DNA of 58,668 nt from UBA6164 sp964527325 (GTDB lineage: Bacteria > Patescibacteriota > Gracilibacteria > BD1-5 > UBA6164): contig CAZGNU010000004.1 of the NCBI GenBank assembly GCA_964527325.1, positions 1 through 58,668 on the forward strand, written 5' to 3'. The notes beneath the pieces were generated by a model, which had not been told where the DNA came from, did not search any database, and was given only the letters and a program-made list of their open reading frames with translations. Positions 23,105 through 34,530 of the stretch are shown here, piece after piece (position 1 is the stretch's first letter; each line of letters begins with the position of its first letter). A program made the position numbers and the translations under genes.

Positions 23105-24262
23105 ATGGCAGATTTTTTAATATTAGATGATGATAAAAATTTATGAAATAATGATAATATAACAGAAAAAAATAATTCTGGTAGTTTTATGGACAAATTA
23201 AATAATATGGTTGTTTGATTTCAATCTGTTAAAACAAAAGAAAAAGTTGTTTTTTATAATCTTTTGTCAACAATGACAAATGCTTGAATTACTTTAATAA
23301 AAGCAATATCAATATTAGAAAAACAAGAAAAAAATGTAGTTTTTAAGAATATATTGTGAAGATTTAGTGAAGAATTAAAAGAATGAAGAAATTTATCAGA
23401 ATGTTTAGGTTTATATCCATCAAGTTTTTCTGATGCGGAGGTTTGAATAATTAAATCATGAGAAAAAACATGACAATTAAATAGTGTGTTGTCTGATTTA
23501 GCTAATCAGTTAGAAAAAGTTGAATCATTAAATTGAAAAATAAAATGAGCAATGATGTATCCATTTTTTATACTTATAGTAGTAATATGAGTAGTTAGTG
23601 TAATGATGATGATGATAGTGCCAAAATTATTAGAAATTTTTACAGATAAGTCAACGCTTCCAAGCTCAACGAAAGTATTAATGTTTGTGTCAGATATATT
23701 TAGAGATTATTGGTATATAATGATAGCTGTTATTGTGGTATTTTATGTTGCATTATTAGTATGGAAAAAAACACCTGATTGAAAATATCTTTTTGATAAA
23801 GCGCTTCTTTATATTCCTGTGTTTTGATCTATCAATAAAAAATTAGTTTTATCAAAATTTGCAAGAACATTTGCATGATTAGCATGATCTTGAGTTTCAG
23901 TTGTAGAATGATTAAAAATCACTTCTTCAGCTGTATGAAATGAGGTATATAAACAAAGAATACTATTATTAGCAGAAGATATATCTGTTTGAATAAAAAT
24001 GTGGGAATCGTTAGATTGAGATAAAATGTTTCCAGAAATGATGGTACAAATGATTCAAGTATGAGAGCAGACAGCAAAATTAGAACAAATAATAATAAAA
24101 GTAGCAGATTTTTATGATGAAGAAGTAGATAATACTATAAAAATATTAAATAAACTATTAGAACCGTTTATTATTGTAACGCTAGCAGTAGTTGTTTGAT
24201 TTATAGCTTTAGCAATAATGCAACCAATTATGAATCTAGCAGATACTGTTGTAGGATGATAA
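23105..24262 (+). CDS. pilC: Type IV pilus inner-membrane platform protein
   Basis: A 385-aa GspF/PilC protein that anchors the pilus motor in the membrane. Two T2SSF domains are visible: FYNLLSTMTNAGITLIKAIS and LSKFARTFAGLAGSGVSVVE, each followed by membrane segments (YPFFILIVVIGVVSVMMMMI; KLLEPFIIVTLAVVVGFIAL), and the usual QPIMNLADTV end. The start (MADFLILDDDKN) lacks the small N-terminal module that the protein at 7074-8432 seems to carry. It ends GG-stop with one GGA and one TGA glycine side by side. A terminator follows. Confidence 0.94.
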
Positions 24263-24280
24263 TTTTATAATATTTACTAT

Positions 24281-24312
24281 ACACCCCTTTATATAAGGAA
24301 GGGTGTTTTTTT
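24281..24312 (+). terminator. Terminator of the pilus operon
   Basis: ACACCC (24281-24286) pairs with GGGTGT (24301-24306), with extra AAGG/CCTT pairing inside, followed by seven T. It lies 18 nt after the pilC stop codon. Confidence 0.85.
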
Positions 24313-24367
24313 GACTTTAATTAGCCATATTTTATAATATATTTCTTGTGTGAAGATTATGTGAAAC

Positions 24368-24404
24368 AGGAGGTTATATGATTGACTTTAAGGTGAAAAA
24401 CTAA
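24368..24404 (+). CDS. Possible 8-codon leader peptide with a perfect Shine-Dalgarno
   Basis: AGGAGG (24368-24373) stands 4 nt before ATG ATT GAC TTT AAG GTG AAA AAC TAA (24378-24404; MIDFKVKN). Other starts in the window lack such a motif. It could be a leader peptide for the structured region that follows, or a chance motif within an RNA gene. Confidence 0.25.
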
Positions 24405-24411
24405 TATTATA

Positions 24412-24590
24412 TGCGTGTTAATGTTTTTTGATCCTTAACATGATCTGAATAGTTCTTTAAATAGAACAAAAAAATTTTAAGTTTTTGCTTAAAAGCTCGT
24501 TTTTATGACTTTGGGAAATAGTAATTAAATATTGTTTTAATTATTGTTTCCCAGGGTTGTAAACAACTTTTGGGTTAAGGCTTTAACCTT
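24412..24590 (+). ncRNA. Candidate structured RNA: six consecutive hairpins
   Basis: No gene fits this 350-bp gap, yet it holds a chain of inverted repeats. These are TGTTAA/TTAACA (24416-24440), GTTCT/AGAAC (24452-24467), TTTTAAG/CTTAAAA (24475-24494), a long stem with TGGGAAA/TTTCCCA ends (24512-24553), TTGTAAACAA (24557-24566) and GGTTAA/TTAACC (24573-24588). The density and the G-C closing pairs are unusual in this AT-rich DNA. It may be a small RNA, a 5' leader of the glycosyltransferase, or a remnant. It does not show the conserved cores of tmRNA, RNase P RNA or SRP RNA that I know. Confidence 0.4.
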
Positions 24591-24616
24591 TGTGTTTTGC
24601 TATAATCTTTGTAATT

Positions 24617-25636
24617 ATGATTCCAACTAATAAAAACATAGCTGTTTTTCATCCTTATCTTGATAAGAAATGATGAGCATCTAGTATGATGATATATTTA
24701 TCATCAATTCTTTCTAAAAATAACAATGTAAAAATATATTCATTTTCTCGCAATAAATCTAAATTATTTAGTTTTGTTAAAATAGCTTATGCGGCTAGTA
24801 AAAATGATTATATTTTTATTTGAAATTCACCTATGCATTTTGTATGAGTGATATCTAAATTGTTATTTAATAGGAAGGTTAAACTTATTTGGTGGCATCA
24901 TCATTATCCTTGGTATTATAGTCAAAATACAAACGTATATATAAAGTTAAAAAGATTTTTAGAAAAGTGTATTATTAAAAATATTGATTCTGTAATTGTT
25001 AATAGTAAGTATTTACAAGATTCTATTAAAGATATTTATAAGGTAGATTCAAAAATACTGTATCCTGTATTGGATGACAAGTTTTTGAATTATGACAGCG
25101 AAAATAAAAACATACAACCTGTTTTACAAAATACTATATTTTCTTATGGTAGACGGGTAAAATGAAAAAATTTAGAGATGATTTTCAAAACTTATGAAGA
25201 GTTGAAAAATAAGATCCAAGATCTTGTTTTAATAGTCTGATGAGAATGAGAAGAGCTTCAAAAATATAAAAACAAATATAAGTGTGAAGAAAGTGTGAAG
25301 ATTTTGTGATTTATTAATAAAGAGCAAATTATAAAAAATTTAGAGCAATCTAAATTATCGTTATTTTCTTCAAAAATAGATTCATTTTGACTTGTCATTT
25401 TAGAGTCTATGTCTATTTGAAATCCTGTTATATCTTATAATATTTCTTGAGCAAAAGAAATAATTAAAAATTGAATTAATTGATATTTAGTGAACTCAGA
25501 CTCTGAATTTATTGAAAGAAGTTATAATATTTTAACTAATTCACTCTTAAGAAATAATCTTTCTATAGAAGCTATAAAAACCTCTAAGACATTCGGAAAA
25601 GATAATTTTAGTAAACAGTTATCTAAAATATTTTAA
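24617..25636 (+). CDS. Glycosyltransferase family 4-like protein
   Basis: A 339-aa GT-B glycosyltransferase. The acceptor half starts NIAVFHPYLDKKGGASSMMI and contains WWHHHYPWYY. The donor half has YGRRVKGKNLEMIF, ILGFINKEQI and the nucleotide-sugar motif SSKIDSFGLVILESMSIGNPVISY with the expected E of the E-x7-E pattern. It probably adds a sugar to a surface polymer or glycolipid, or glycosylates the neighbouring S-layer protein. A TATAAT at 24601 lies 11 nt before its ATG. Residue 180 is CGG where arginine is expected (GRR), evidence that CGG stays Arg. Confidence 0.85.
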
Positions 25637-25645
25637 AACTTTATA

Positions 25646-25674
25646 TTCATAATACTATTTAATTATAGTATACT
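25646..25674 (+). promoter_or_regulatory. Putative promoter of the S-layer gene
   Basis: TTCATA (25646-25651), a 17-nt spacer and TATACT (25669-25674), 25 nt before the ATG. A 6-bp inverted repeat ATACTA/TAGTAT (25652-25671) overlaps the -10 box and could bind a regulator. Confidence 0.5.
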
Positions 25675-25699
25675 TATTTTATTTATAAATAACGAATTT

Positions 25700-28600
25700 A
25701 TGAATTTATTCAAAAAGGCTACTGCTACTTTAGCTTTAGTTGCTCTTGTTTCAGGGGTTTTCTCTACAGGAGTATCTGCTGCAAGCAATAGCGAAATTGA
25801 TGCTGCTAATGCTTTAGCTGCATCTGGGTACATTGTTGATCACTCAAGTGATACAGCTGCCTATAATCTTAATCAAAATGTATTAAGACAAGAAATAGCT
25901 GCTGTTGCTAGAGGTATAGCTTGATTAGCTAAAAAAACTAGCTGTGATGGTTCATTCACAGACGTAACTGCTACAACTCCAAATGACTGGGCTTGTTTAT
26001 CAGTTGAAGCATTATTAGACGCTGATTTAATAGCTGCTAATACTATGTTTAATCCTGAAAGTAATATATCTAAAGCGGAAGCTGTAGGTATGATGGTAAA
26101 AGCTGCATTCGGAGACGAATATGCTTATGACGCTGGAAAAGCTACTTCTTGGCAAGAACAAGTTGTAGATTTTGCTGCTGAAAAAGGTGTAGTTGCTTCT
26201 TTTACAAACTATGACACTGCCGCTACTAGAGGTTTCGTATTCGAAGCTGGTTACAACGCTGAAATAGCTTCTGATGAAGTTGTTGATGATTGTGATGAGT
26301 TTATGCAACTTATGGGGCTATGTGATGAGGATGATGAAGATACTGATACTGATACTGATACTGATGATGATACTCCAGTTATTGTTGGAGATAATTACTT
26401 AATGGTTGAATTATCTGCTGAAACTCCTGTTGGACAAAACATACCTTCTACTGCTGCTAATGTAGAATTTATGGCATTTGACGTAACTGCTGGTTCTGAA
26501 GATGCTACTCTTGAATCTATTGTATTAGAAAGAGTTGGTCTTGGTGCTAGAGGTGATTTTAAAAAAGTATGGTTGTCTCAAGATGGTGTAGTTGTATCTA
26601 ACGATAAAACTATAGCTTCAGATGATACTGTTACTATACCTTTAAGCGTATCTATAACGGCTGGTTCGACTGAAACTTTTGTTGTAAACGCATCAATGAA
26701 TGGTGTAGTTTCTACAGTAAATGCTTTTGGAATAGTTGATGTTACTGCTTCAACTAGTGTTGACGTTGCTACTGTTAGAGGTAATGAAATGACTACTGTA
26801 TCTTATACTGTAGCTGAAGTTACTTTAACTCCAAAAGGTACTGCCTCTAATATAGATGCAGGTGAAGAAGCTGAAATACTAGGTGAATTTAAATTAGAAG
26901 AAACTGCTACTGCTTCTAAAAAAGATGCAATACTAAAATCTATTAGATTTAAAACTACATGAGGTGTTAAAATTTCTGATAATTTAGAAAACATAACTCT
27001 TAACTATGATGGTTCAGTTGTTTCAACAGAAACTATTATTGATGGAGACTATGTAACTTTCAAATTAGATGATATGCTTTTAGAAGATGCTAAATCTTTA
27101 TATTTCGAAATTAAAGCTGATGTTGTATCAGGTGATGATGGAGATACTGTAGCATTTTCAATAAAAGATGATTTTGATATCTATGCAATTGAATCAGGTA
27201 CTGCTATTGGTACTAGTGTTGTTAAAGGAGCTTCTTTATCAACGTATACTTTAAATGCTGGTAAAGTTACTTTATCTCAAGATACTACTACTCCTTCTTC
27301 TGAAGAGTATATATCTGATACTGATGAAGTTTTAGCTTTTATTGCTAAAGTTGATACTGATCAAACTGTATTAGTTGATTCTCTAAGATTATATTTAGAT
27401 TCAACTTCTCATATTGAAAAAACAACTGCTGGTACTGCTGATGATACATTTGATTCATTGGATGGTTCTATAGAAAATGTTAGAGTATATGTAAATGATA
27501 CTTTAGTTGATTCTGTTGATCAAATTACTGATGCAAGTGCTGCTGCAGATAGAACTGTAGCTATTGTTCATGCTGATGATTATTATAATTTTGATTCTTC
27601 TTTTGAATTAAGTGATGATGATTTAATTAAAGTTTATGTAGATGTTACTAAAGATGTAGTTGCTACTACTGAAATTAAATTTAAATTAAATAATGTTGGT
27701 ACTGCTGCTTGAACTTCTCTTTCTTTAAGAGATGTAGAATATGTTTCTGATGGGGAAACTTTAGCAACTGCTAAACTAACAGGTACAGCTACTTCTAATG
27801 TAGTTGAAGTTGTTTCTTCTTCTGCAGGTTCTTCAATAGTTAGAAACGATGGTTTTTCTAGTGAAACTTTCTTAGCTGGTGAACAAGGTGCAACATTAAT
27901 GAAATTTGTTGTTAATGCTGGTAATTCTAGTTCTCTAGAAATTAAAAAATTAAATTTTGATGCTGTATTAACTGCTGCTGTTTATAGCGAATTTACTAAC
28001 TTTAAATTACTTAAAGATGGTTCACAAGTAGGATGAACAGAAGATTTAACTTCTGCTCCAACAGTAACAATTACAGATATTAATGATACAATTCCTCAAT
28101 GAGGTCAAGCTACTTATGAATTAATTGCTGATATAGATACTTCGGCAGGTTCTAGTACTGATGACATTACTTTAACATTAGATGCATCTGATTCAGTATT
28201 CTATGATTCAAATGATAATGAAGTTACATGAACTATTGCTACAACTGATGTTGCTGGTGATACTTCTTCTGTTAAACAAAATGCAATCTTAGCTGCTGCT
28301 ATTGATGGTGATACTCCAAATGCAGCTATTGTATTAGCTGATACTACGGGTGTAGAATTAGCTAAATATAAATTTACAGCTACAGATGGTGATATAAACA
28401 TTAAAGATTTATATTTCAAAAATACTGTTACAGGTGCTGACTCTAGAATTTCTGCACTTAAATTAGTTGTAGATGGTTCAGTTGTTGATTCTAGAGTTCC
28501 TTCTAGTGATGTAATTCATTTTAATTTAGGTTCTGCTAGTAAAATAGTTGTTCCTAAAAATAATGATGTTGTTGTAAGTGTTGAAGCTGATTTCAATTCT

Positions 28601-29710
28601 ATAACTTCTGCTTCTCAAACTGATAAACAAATCACTATGGAATTAACAGATATCAAAGCTGATACTGCCGCTACTTCTAAAGCATTAGTTAAACTTTCTA
28701 ATACTGATCAATTCGATATTATTAATGGTTCATTAGATATTGATGAAGATGCAGATGTTACTTGAGAAGATATGGAAGGATTAGTTGCTGCTGACGGTAC
28801 TACTGTATTTGATATATTAACTGCAGGTACTATAGATATTGATAGAGATGGAGCAATTACTGCTGCTGATGATCTTGAAAACTTTGTTTCTACATATGAT
28901 GTTATTGATGGGTTTATAGATGTTAATGAAGATGATGCTATAGATGGTACTGATGATGCTACAAATCAAACAGTAAATATTGGTATTGATAATACTGATC
29001 ATTATATTGATTCGTCTTTAGCTGCTTCTAATATTGTTGCAGAAAGAATGTATATAAGAAAAACTCAACCAACAGTTGCTACTAGTGATTTAGGTACTTC
29101 TAAATTAAACTCAGGAGAACAATCTCTTTATAAAATGAGTGTTACGGCTGATTCATCTGATGATGTTGAAGTTGGTTCAGTTACATTTAATATTGCTGGT
29201 ACAGTTGCCAACACTCAATTAATAGTTGCTGATGATGTTAATAAAGAAATTGATTCAACTACTGCAAGTGTAGTAAGTGGAATGAAATTATTTGTAAATG
29301 ATACTGAGGTTGCTGCGGCTGATTATACTTTAACAATCGCTGAAATCGGTACTACAAATAACTTTACAGTTACATTTGATTTAGATCACAATAAAGTAGA
29401 ATCTGTTTCTGCTGGTACTTCTAAAACATTTGAACTTAAAGCTACTTTAGCTTGAGTTGTTTCTGATGACTACGTTTCTGTTAAAATGATAGAAGATGAT
29501 GCTGCTATAATTGGTGCATTAGATACGGATCAAGATGATACGTTTGATAATGCTGCTGATGTAAAAGCCCTAGCTACTGCGGGAGCTACTACTTCTTACT
29601 TCATTTGGTCAGATAACGCTGGATCACCACATACAGCTGCTACTGTTGACTGGTTTAATGGTTTTAAAGTTAATGGATTAGATACTACTACTACTACTTT
29701 AACTAACTAG
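25700..29710 (+). CDS. S-layer-like surface protein
   Basis: A 1336-aa exported protein, probably the main surface-array protein. Residues 1-28 are a signal peptide (MNLFKKATATLALVALVSGV, cleavage after VSA). Residues about 30-200 hold SLH-like repeats (DAANALAASGYIVD; FNPESNISKAEAVGMMVKAA). An acidic Asp-Thr stretch at about 208-223 is followed by repeated beta domains rich in Thr, Ala, Asp and Val. Near 1012-1080 are three EF-hand/dockerin-like loops (DIDEDADVTGED; DIDRDGAITAAD; DVNEDDAIDGTD) that should bind calcium. Unlike its neighbours it uses GGT/GGA for glycine and only about 8 of some 84 glycines are TGA, a sign of high expression. A strong terminator follows. Confidence 0.88.
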
Positions 29711-29761
29711 TATTAGAGTAATATCCCATAACTTTTTCTAAAAATTACTTAGTTAATTTTA

Positions 29762-29796
29762 AGAACCCTCTTCTTTTGAAGAGGGTTCTTTTTTTG
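29762..29796 (+). terminator. Strong terminator after the S-layer gene
   Basis: A perfect 12-bp stem AGAACCCTCTTC / GAAGAGGGTTCT with a TTTT loop, followed by seven T. It is the most canonical rho-independent terminator in the window, fitting a highly expressed gene. Confidence 0.95.
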
Positions 29797-29855
29797 TTGT
29801 AAAAAAATTTAAATTATATATAATATTTGAAATTAGTTATTAATCTGAAATTTAT

Positions 29856-30467
29856 ATGAAAAAGTTATTATTGGGATTTGTGTTATTAATGTTATTAACA
29901 TCTTGTTGAAATAAATATGAAGAAGGAAAAGAGATATCTGTTGTTAATGAAAGGGAAATAGAAAATAAGATAATTGTAAAAAATTGATTATACTCTAAAA
30001 TAACACCTGTTACTTTTCGTGATCCAAAGGATATAGCAAAATTTAAAGAAGATTTAGAGAAAGTAAATAAGCAAATACAATCTAACACAGGAGGTGTAAC
30101 TTATGCTCAAATAGTAGAAAAAGCAAGATTATTAGATTATTTATGAAAAACTTGAGAAGCACTAGAACTATATGTAGACAATTTTGAAAATAATACAAAT
30201 AATAAATCTTTAGCATATAGTCATAATATGGCTAGATTATATGAAAAATTAGAAGCTTATGATGAAGCATTAAAAAGATATTGATTTTTAATTAATTATT
30301 TTAAAAGAAAAGATTATTATAAAGATGTTGCTAATATATGGAAAAAAAGATGAGATAATGAAAAATATGAACAAGCAATAAATGTTTATAATAAAACAAT
30401 TAATAAAGATCCTGTTAAAGCAACTGAGGTTAATGTTTCTTCTGATTGAGTTATAGAATTAAAATAA
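29856..30467 (+). CDS. TPR-repeat lipoprotein
   Basis: A 203-aa protein with a lipoprotein signal (MKKLLLGFVLLMLLTSCG; lipobox LTSC, Cys17). The mature part holds at least three tetratricopeptide-like helix pairs (VEKARLLDYLGKTGEALELY; ARLYEKLEAYDEALKRYGFL; KYEQAINVYNKTINKDP). TPR lipoproteins are scaffolds at the outer face of the membrane, often linked with pili or secretion. It stands alone between two terminator or AT-rich gaps, 40 nt before another exported protein. Confidence 0.8.
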
Positions 30468-30507
30468 AAAAAGAGATTTAAAAAATTTTATATTTTAAAT
30501 AAACAAC

Positions 30508-31584
30508 ATGAAAAAATTATTACTAGTATTATTAACTTTACCGTTAATAACTTTTGCTAACACAGAAGAAATATCTTTTAATATGTCTACTTCTTTGGGG
30601 TTAGATGAAAATCATGGACAAGTAAATTTACCTTTTTTAAAAGTAAATTTATGAAAAAATACTTTGAAAGATTTTAATTTTACTATTTCAGAAAATGATT
30701 TTTTTATATTTGCTAATGATATATCTAAAATAGAAATAAATAATCTTAAAACAAACATAAATTCAATTGTTTTGGATAATAAAAATAAAAAAATTTTAAT
30801 AGAATTAAAAGAAGAAGTAAGTTGAGATGTAGAAATAAAATGAGTACAAATTAGAACATATGACCAAGAAATAAGAGATGCAAAAATAGGATTAGATTAT
30901 AATAATGATAGTGAAGTAGATTTGTATTCAACATATACTGTTAATTTAGAAGATAATTGAAGGTATAGTGATACTATGAAACCTGTTCCAGTTTTAAATG
31001 TACAAAAAGAGTTAACTAAAAATCTTAATGGAACATATGATATAAATATAACTTGGGAAATTTCCCCAGATTTAGATATATATTGAAGCTTTGTAAAAGT
31101 AAATAAAAATAATAATTATTGAAATATAAAAGAACAATTTATAGCAAAAACATATGACCAAAGCTTTGTTTATACTAATATGGATTTAGAAAATGATTTT
31201 TATAAAATAGAAATATATTCAAAAGATTTATATTATTCAAATACAGATCCTTTTCTCATAAATTTAAATAAGGATGATTTAATAATAGATGAAGAAGCAA
31301 TAGAAGAGACTGTAGAAGAAAATGCAATTAAAATAGTAGAAAAACATACTCCAGTATTTGTAAATTATTATATATTATATGAAATAACTTGAATAATAGA
31401 TAATTACATTACAAAAAGTACATTTGATACTTTTGAAATAAATAAACAAAATGAAGCTTTAATTATTAGAAATGAAATAATAAATATTTTAGAAAGACTT
31501 GATTTGTCACAAATAAAACAAAGAAAACAAATAGCTGAAGAATTTAAAATTAAATTTATTGAATTTAATGCAGTATTAAAATAA
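30508..31584 (+). CDS. Exported protein with Ig-like fold, unknown
   Basis: A 358-aa protein with a signal peptide (MKKLLLVLLTLPLITFANT). Residues 20-130 look like an all-beta cohesin-like or Ig-like domain (FNMSTSLGLDENHGQVNLPF, then KNTLKDFNFTISENDFFIF). A second beta region with TYDINITWEISPDLDIYGSF resembles fibronectin type III. The C-terminus is helical and lysine-rich. No catalytic motif is visible. It sits between a TPR lipoprotein and a surface nuclease, so it is part of the surface cluster. Confidence 0.65.
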
Positions 31585-31645
31585 TATACATAATTGAGTA
31601 AATTCAGCTCAAATAAACTAAATAAAAAACTTAATAATTAACATA

Positions 31646-34432
31646 ATGAAATATCTCAAAACCATATTATTTATTTTTATAAATTTATTTTATATTAATA
31701 ATGCATGTGCAAATATTTCTTTTTCAGAAATATTTCCTAATACCACGGATGATAAAAATTTAGAATACGTGGTTTTTTTGAACGAATGAAACACAGAACA
31801 AAGTTTGAGTTGATTTATATTAAGTGACAAATCGGCAAAAGAATATATTTTTTTAGAATCAGATATTATTCAAGCATGAGAAAAGAAAAAATATCTAAGA
31901 ACTTTGACAAAAATAATATTAAATAATTCAGATGAAGAATTATTTTTAACAGACAATCTATGAAATATAATAGATGCTTTTAGTTATTCTGAAACAACAA
32001 AATGAGAAGCAATAATTGTTTGAGAAGTTAGTAATAATGCAGGTAATCAAACAGAAGAAGTAGTAGTAGTAGAAAAAATAATAGAGGAAGAAGAAAAGGA
32101 GGTCGTAGAAATAGAAGAAGTAGAAGAAGAAACGGTAAAAGAAGAAAATACAGAGATAATAGAAGATAGTACTATAAATACAGGAACATGAAATATTGAA
32201 AATAATGAAGAAAACCAGGAAGTTCAAGAAAAAATAATTGATTTTTCTAATGCAAATATCAAATTTATACATATATTTGCCAATACAGAAGATGATAAAA
32301 ATTTAGAATATATTGAAATTATTAACAATTGAAATAATGAACAAAATTTACATTGATTAATATTAAGTGATAAATCGGCAAAAGAATATATTTTTTTAGA
32401 ATCAGATATTATTCAAGCATGAGAAAAGAAAAAATATCCAAGAACTTTGACAAAAATAATATTAAATAATTCAGATGAAGAATTATTTTTAAAAGATAGT
32501 TTATGAAATATAATTGATAATTTTAGTTATTCTGAAACAACAAAATGAGAAATAATCACAGTTTGAGAAAAACAAAATAATAATGAACAAAATCAAGAAG
32601 AAGGGGAAATAGTAAATACATGAAGTATAGAAGAGGAAAATAATGAAGAAATACAGGAAAAATTAACTCAAACTAATACTGTAGAGGTAGATGTAGAAGA
32701 AATTGTAGAGGAAGAAAAAATCATAATTATTCCAGAAGTTGTTTTAAACTTTCAATCACCAACATATTTATTAAATTTAGATATAAATCAACCAGAATAT
32801 AGTTGTGATAATACTAAAGAGATATGTAAGATTAACTTAGATTTTAGAGATAGTTTTATTTGAGAATTTAAGGAAGGTGATTATAAATGTGAAACAGATT
32901 TTTGATTTGAAAATGATCAAGAAAACAAATGTAATCCTTCAAGTGTAGTTATACCTGTTGGTATTTTTGACCTCAAAATAAAAATACTTCATAAAGAATA
33001 TAGTGATAAGTTTTCTGAAAAAACAATAAGAGTAGTTAATAAATGATATATAGAGCCAGAAAAAAAGAAAAAAGAAGTTGTTAATGAGAAAAAAGAAGAA
33101 GACAAAAAAGAATTAGAGATAGAAGAAAAAAATATTAAAAGTAATCTAAAAAAGGGGATGGTGCAAATCTATGGAGCTATGCCAAATCCAAAAGGAAGTG
33201 ATAATAATGAATATATTGAGTTAAAAAATAATACAAAAAATATTATTAATTTATTAAATTGCAGCTTAGATGATAAACTTAATGGATGAACTAAGGCATA
33301 TGTTTTTAAACAAAATGAATATTTATGAGTATGAGAAATAAAAAAATACAAAAAAGAACAAATAAAAATAAATTTAAATAATGATGCTGATGAAATTAAT
33401 TTGATTTGTAATGATGAAATTGTAGATAATTTAAGTCGGCATTTTAAGATAAAAGAATGATATTATGTAAATCATCAAAAATTAGATATTAATTCTTGAA
33501 AAGCAGTAGTTATAGATGTAATAGATTGAGATACATTAAAAATAAAATTTAATAATTCTGATAAAATAGAAACTCTTAGGTTGGTATGAGTGGATACTCC
33601 TGAAACGAAACATCCTGATAAAGAAAAAGAAAAATATTGAGAAGAAGTATATAAATATGTTGTTGAAGAATTAAAATGAAAAGAAGTTTTTATAGAGATA
33701 GATACAGAAAAATTACGTGATACATATTCTAGATTATTATGATTTGTATATTTGTGACAAATAAATTTTAATAAAAAACTAATTGAATTATGATATTCAG
33801 AAGCATATCTTGACTATGATTTTAAATATAAGGATGAATATATATTAGCAGAAAATAAAGCAAAAGAGTTATGAATTTGAATTTGGGCTAACTCAGTATC
33901 TGAAAAAAATTGATTAAACGAAAAAGAAATAAATAACACAAGGGAAGTTATAGCAAAAATTAGTGTACAATGAAAAATAGGAAAAAACAAAATACTAAAA
34001 GATAACAAACTAATTTGTTATGAAACATGTAGTGTAAATTTTGATTGAAGAGGGAGTGGGTGAAATATTAAAAAATATTCTTGGGATTTTTGAAATTGAG
34101 AAAAGTTTGAATGAGTAAATCCATGATATATAAAGTATGAAAATTATTGAAATTATAAAGTTTACTTAGCAACCGTTGATGATAGTTGAAAATTAGATAT
34201 AGAAGAGTTTTATGTAACTTATATAAAAACTCCAAAAAAACAAAAAACATCAATTATTCCAAAAGCTAATGCTGAAGAATTTATTAGTGAAGAAATAGAA
34301 AATGAATATATAGAATTTAATAGTGCAGGGGACGAAGAATCAAATAATTATTCAATTTTATTGTATATTATTATCTCTATTTTTTGAGTTTTGATAGTAG
34401 TTGTGATACTTAAAAAAGAAAAATTAATATAG
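31646..34432 (+). CDS. Surface nuclease: lamin-tail, SNase and PKD domains
   Basis: A 928-aa exported, membrane-anchored protein. The signal peptide is 1-22. Two almost identical lamin-tail-like domains (about 20-125 and 205-305) are separated by a Glu-rich linker; a third, divergent one is at about 505-600. A thermonuclease domain (about 622-750) keeps the catalytic pattern VIDVIDGDTLKI, LRLVGVDTPETKHP and YSRLLGFVYL. A PKD-like domain (about 795-865; YSWDFGNGEKFEG) follows. The C-terminus has one hydrophobic anchor (900-921). Such enzymes cut extracellular DNA or RNA; here it could feed nucleotide scavenging or DNA uptake through the pilus/ComF route. Confidence 0.9.
31814..32011 (+). repeat. 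Duplicated lamin-tail segment, copy 1
   Basis: About 200 bp almost identical to 32357-32554, 543 nt (181 codons) downstream within the same gene. Only a few substitutions separate the copies, so the duplication is recent or kept alike by gene conversion. Confidence 0.85.
32357..32554 (+). repeat. Duplicated lamin-tail segment, copy 2
   Basis: The second copy of the intragenic duplication in the surface nuclease gene. The Glu-rich linkers after each copy are similar in composition but not in sequence. Confidence 0.85.
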
Positions 34433-34530
34433 TTTTTATTTTTTTGTTTATTTTTGTCTTTAAATTTTACTTTTTGATTCTAGTGTATATAATATTCACA
34501 CAATTTATTTATTTATATTATTAAGAACGT

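Noticed and set aside
24330..24600. tmRNA, RNase P RNA or SRP RNA
   Set aside because: No tRNA-like 3' end with tag frame and none of the conserved cores I know could be found, so it is kept only as an unnamed structured candidate.
25700..29710. Several broken ORFs suggesting a degraded surface-protein gene
   Set aside because: With TGA read as glycine the region is one open frame of 1336 codons with a signal peptide, promoter and terminator. It is an intact gene.
31646..34432. Assembly duplication in the surface nuclease gene
   Set aside because: The two copies differ by several substitutions and the linkers between them are distinct, so a real intragenic duplication is more likely.
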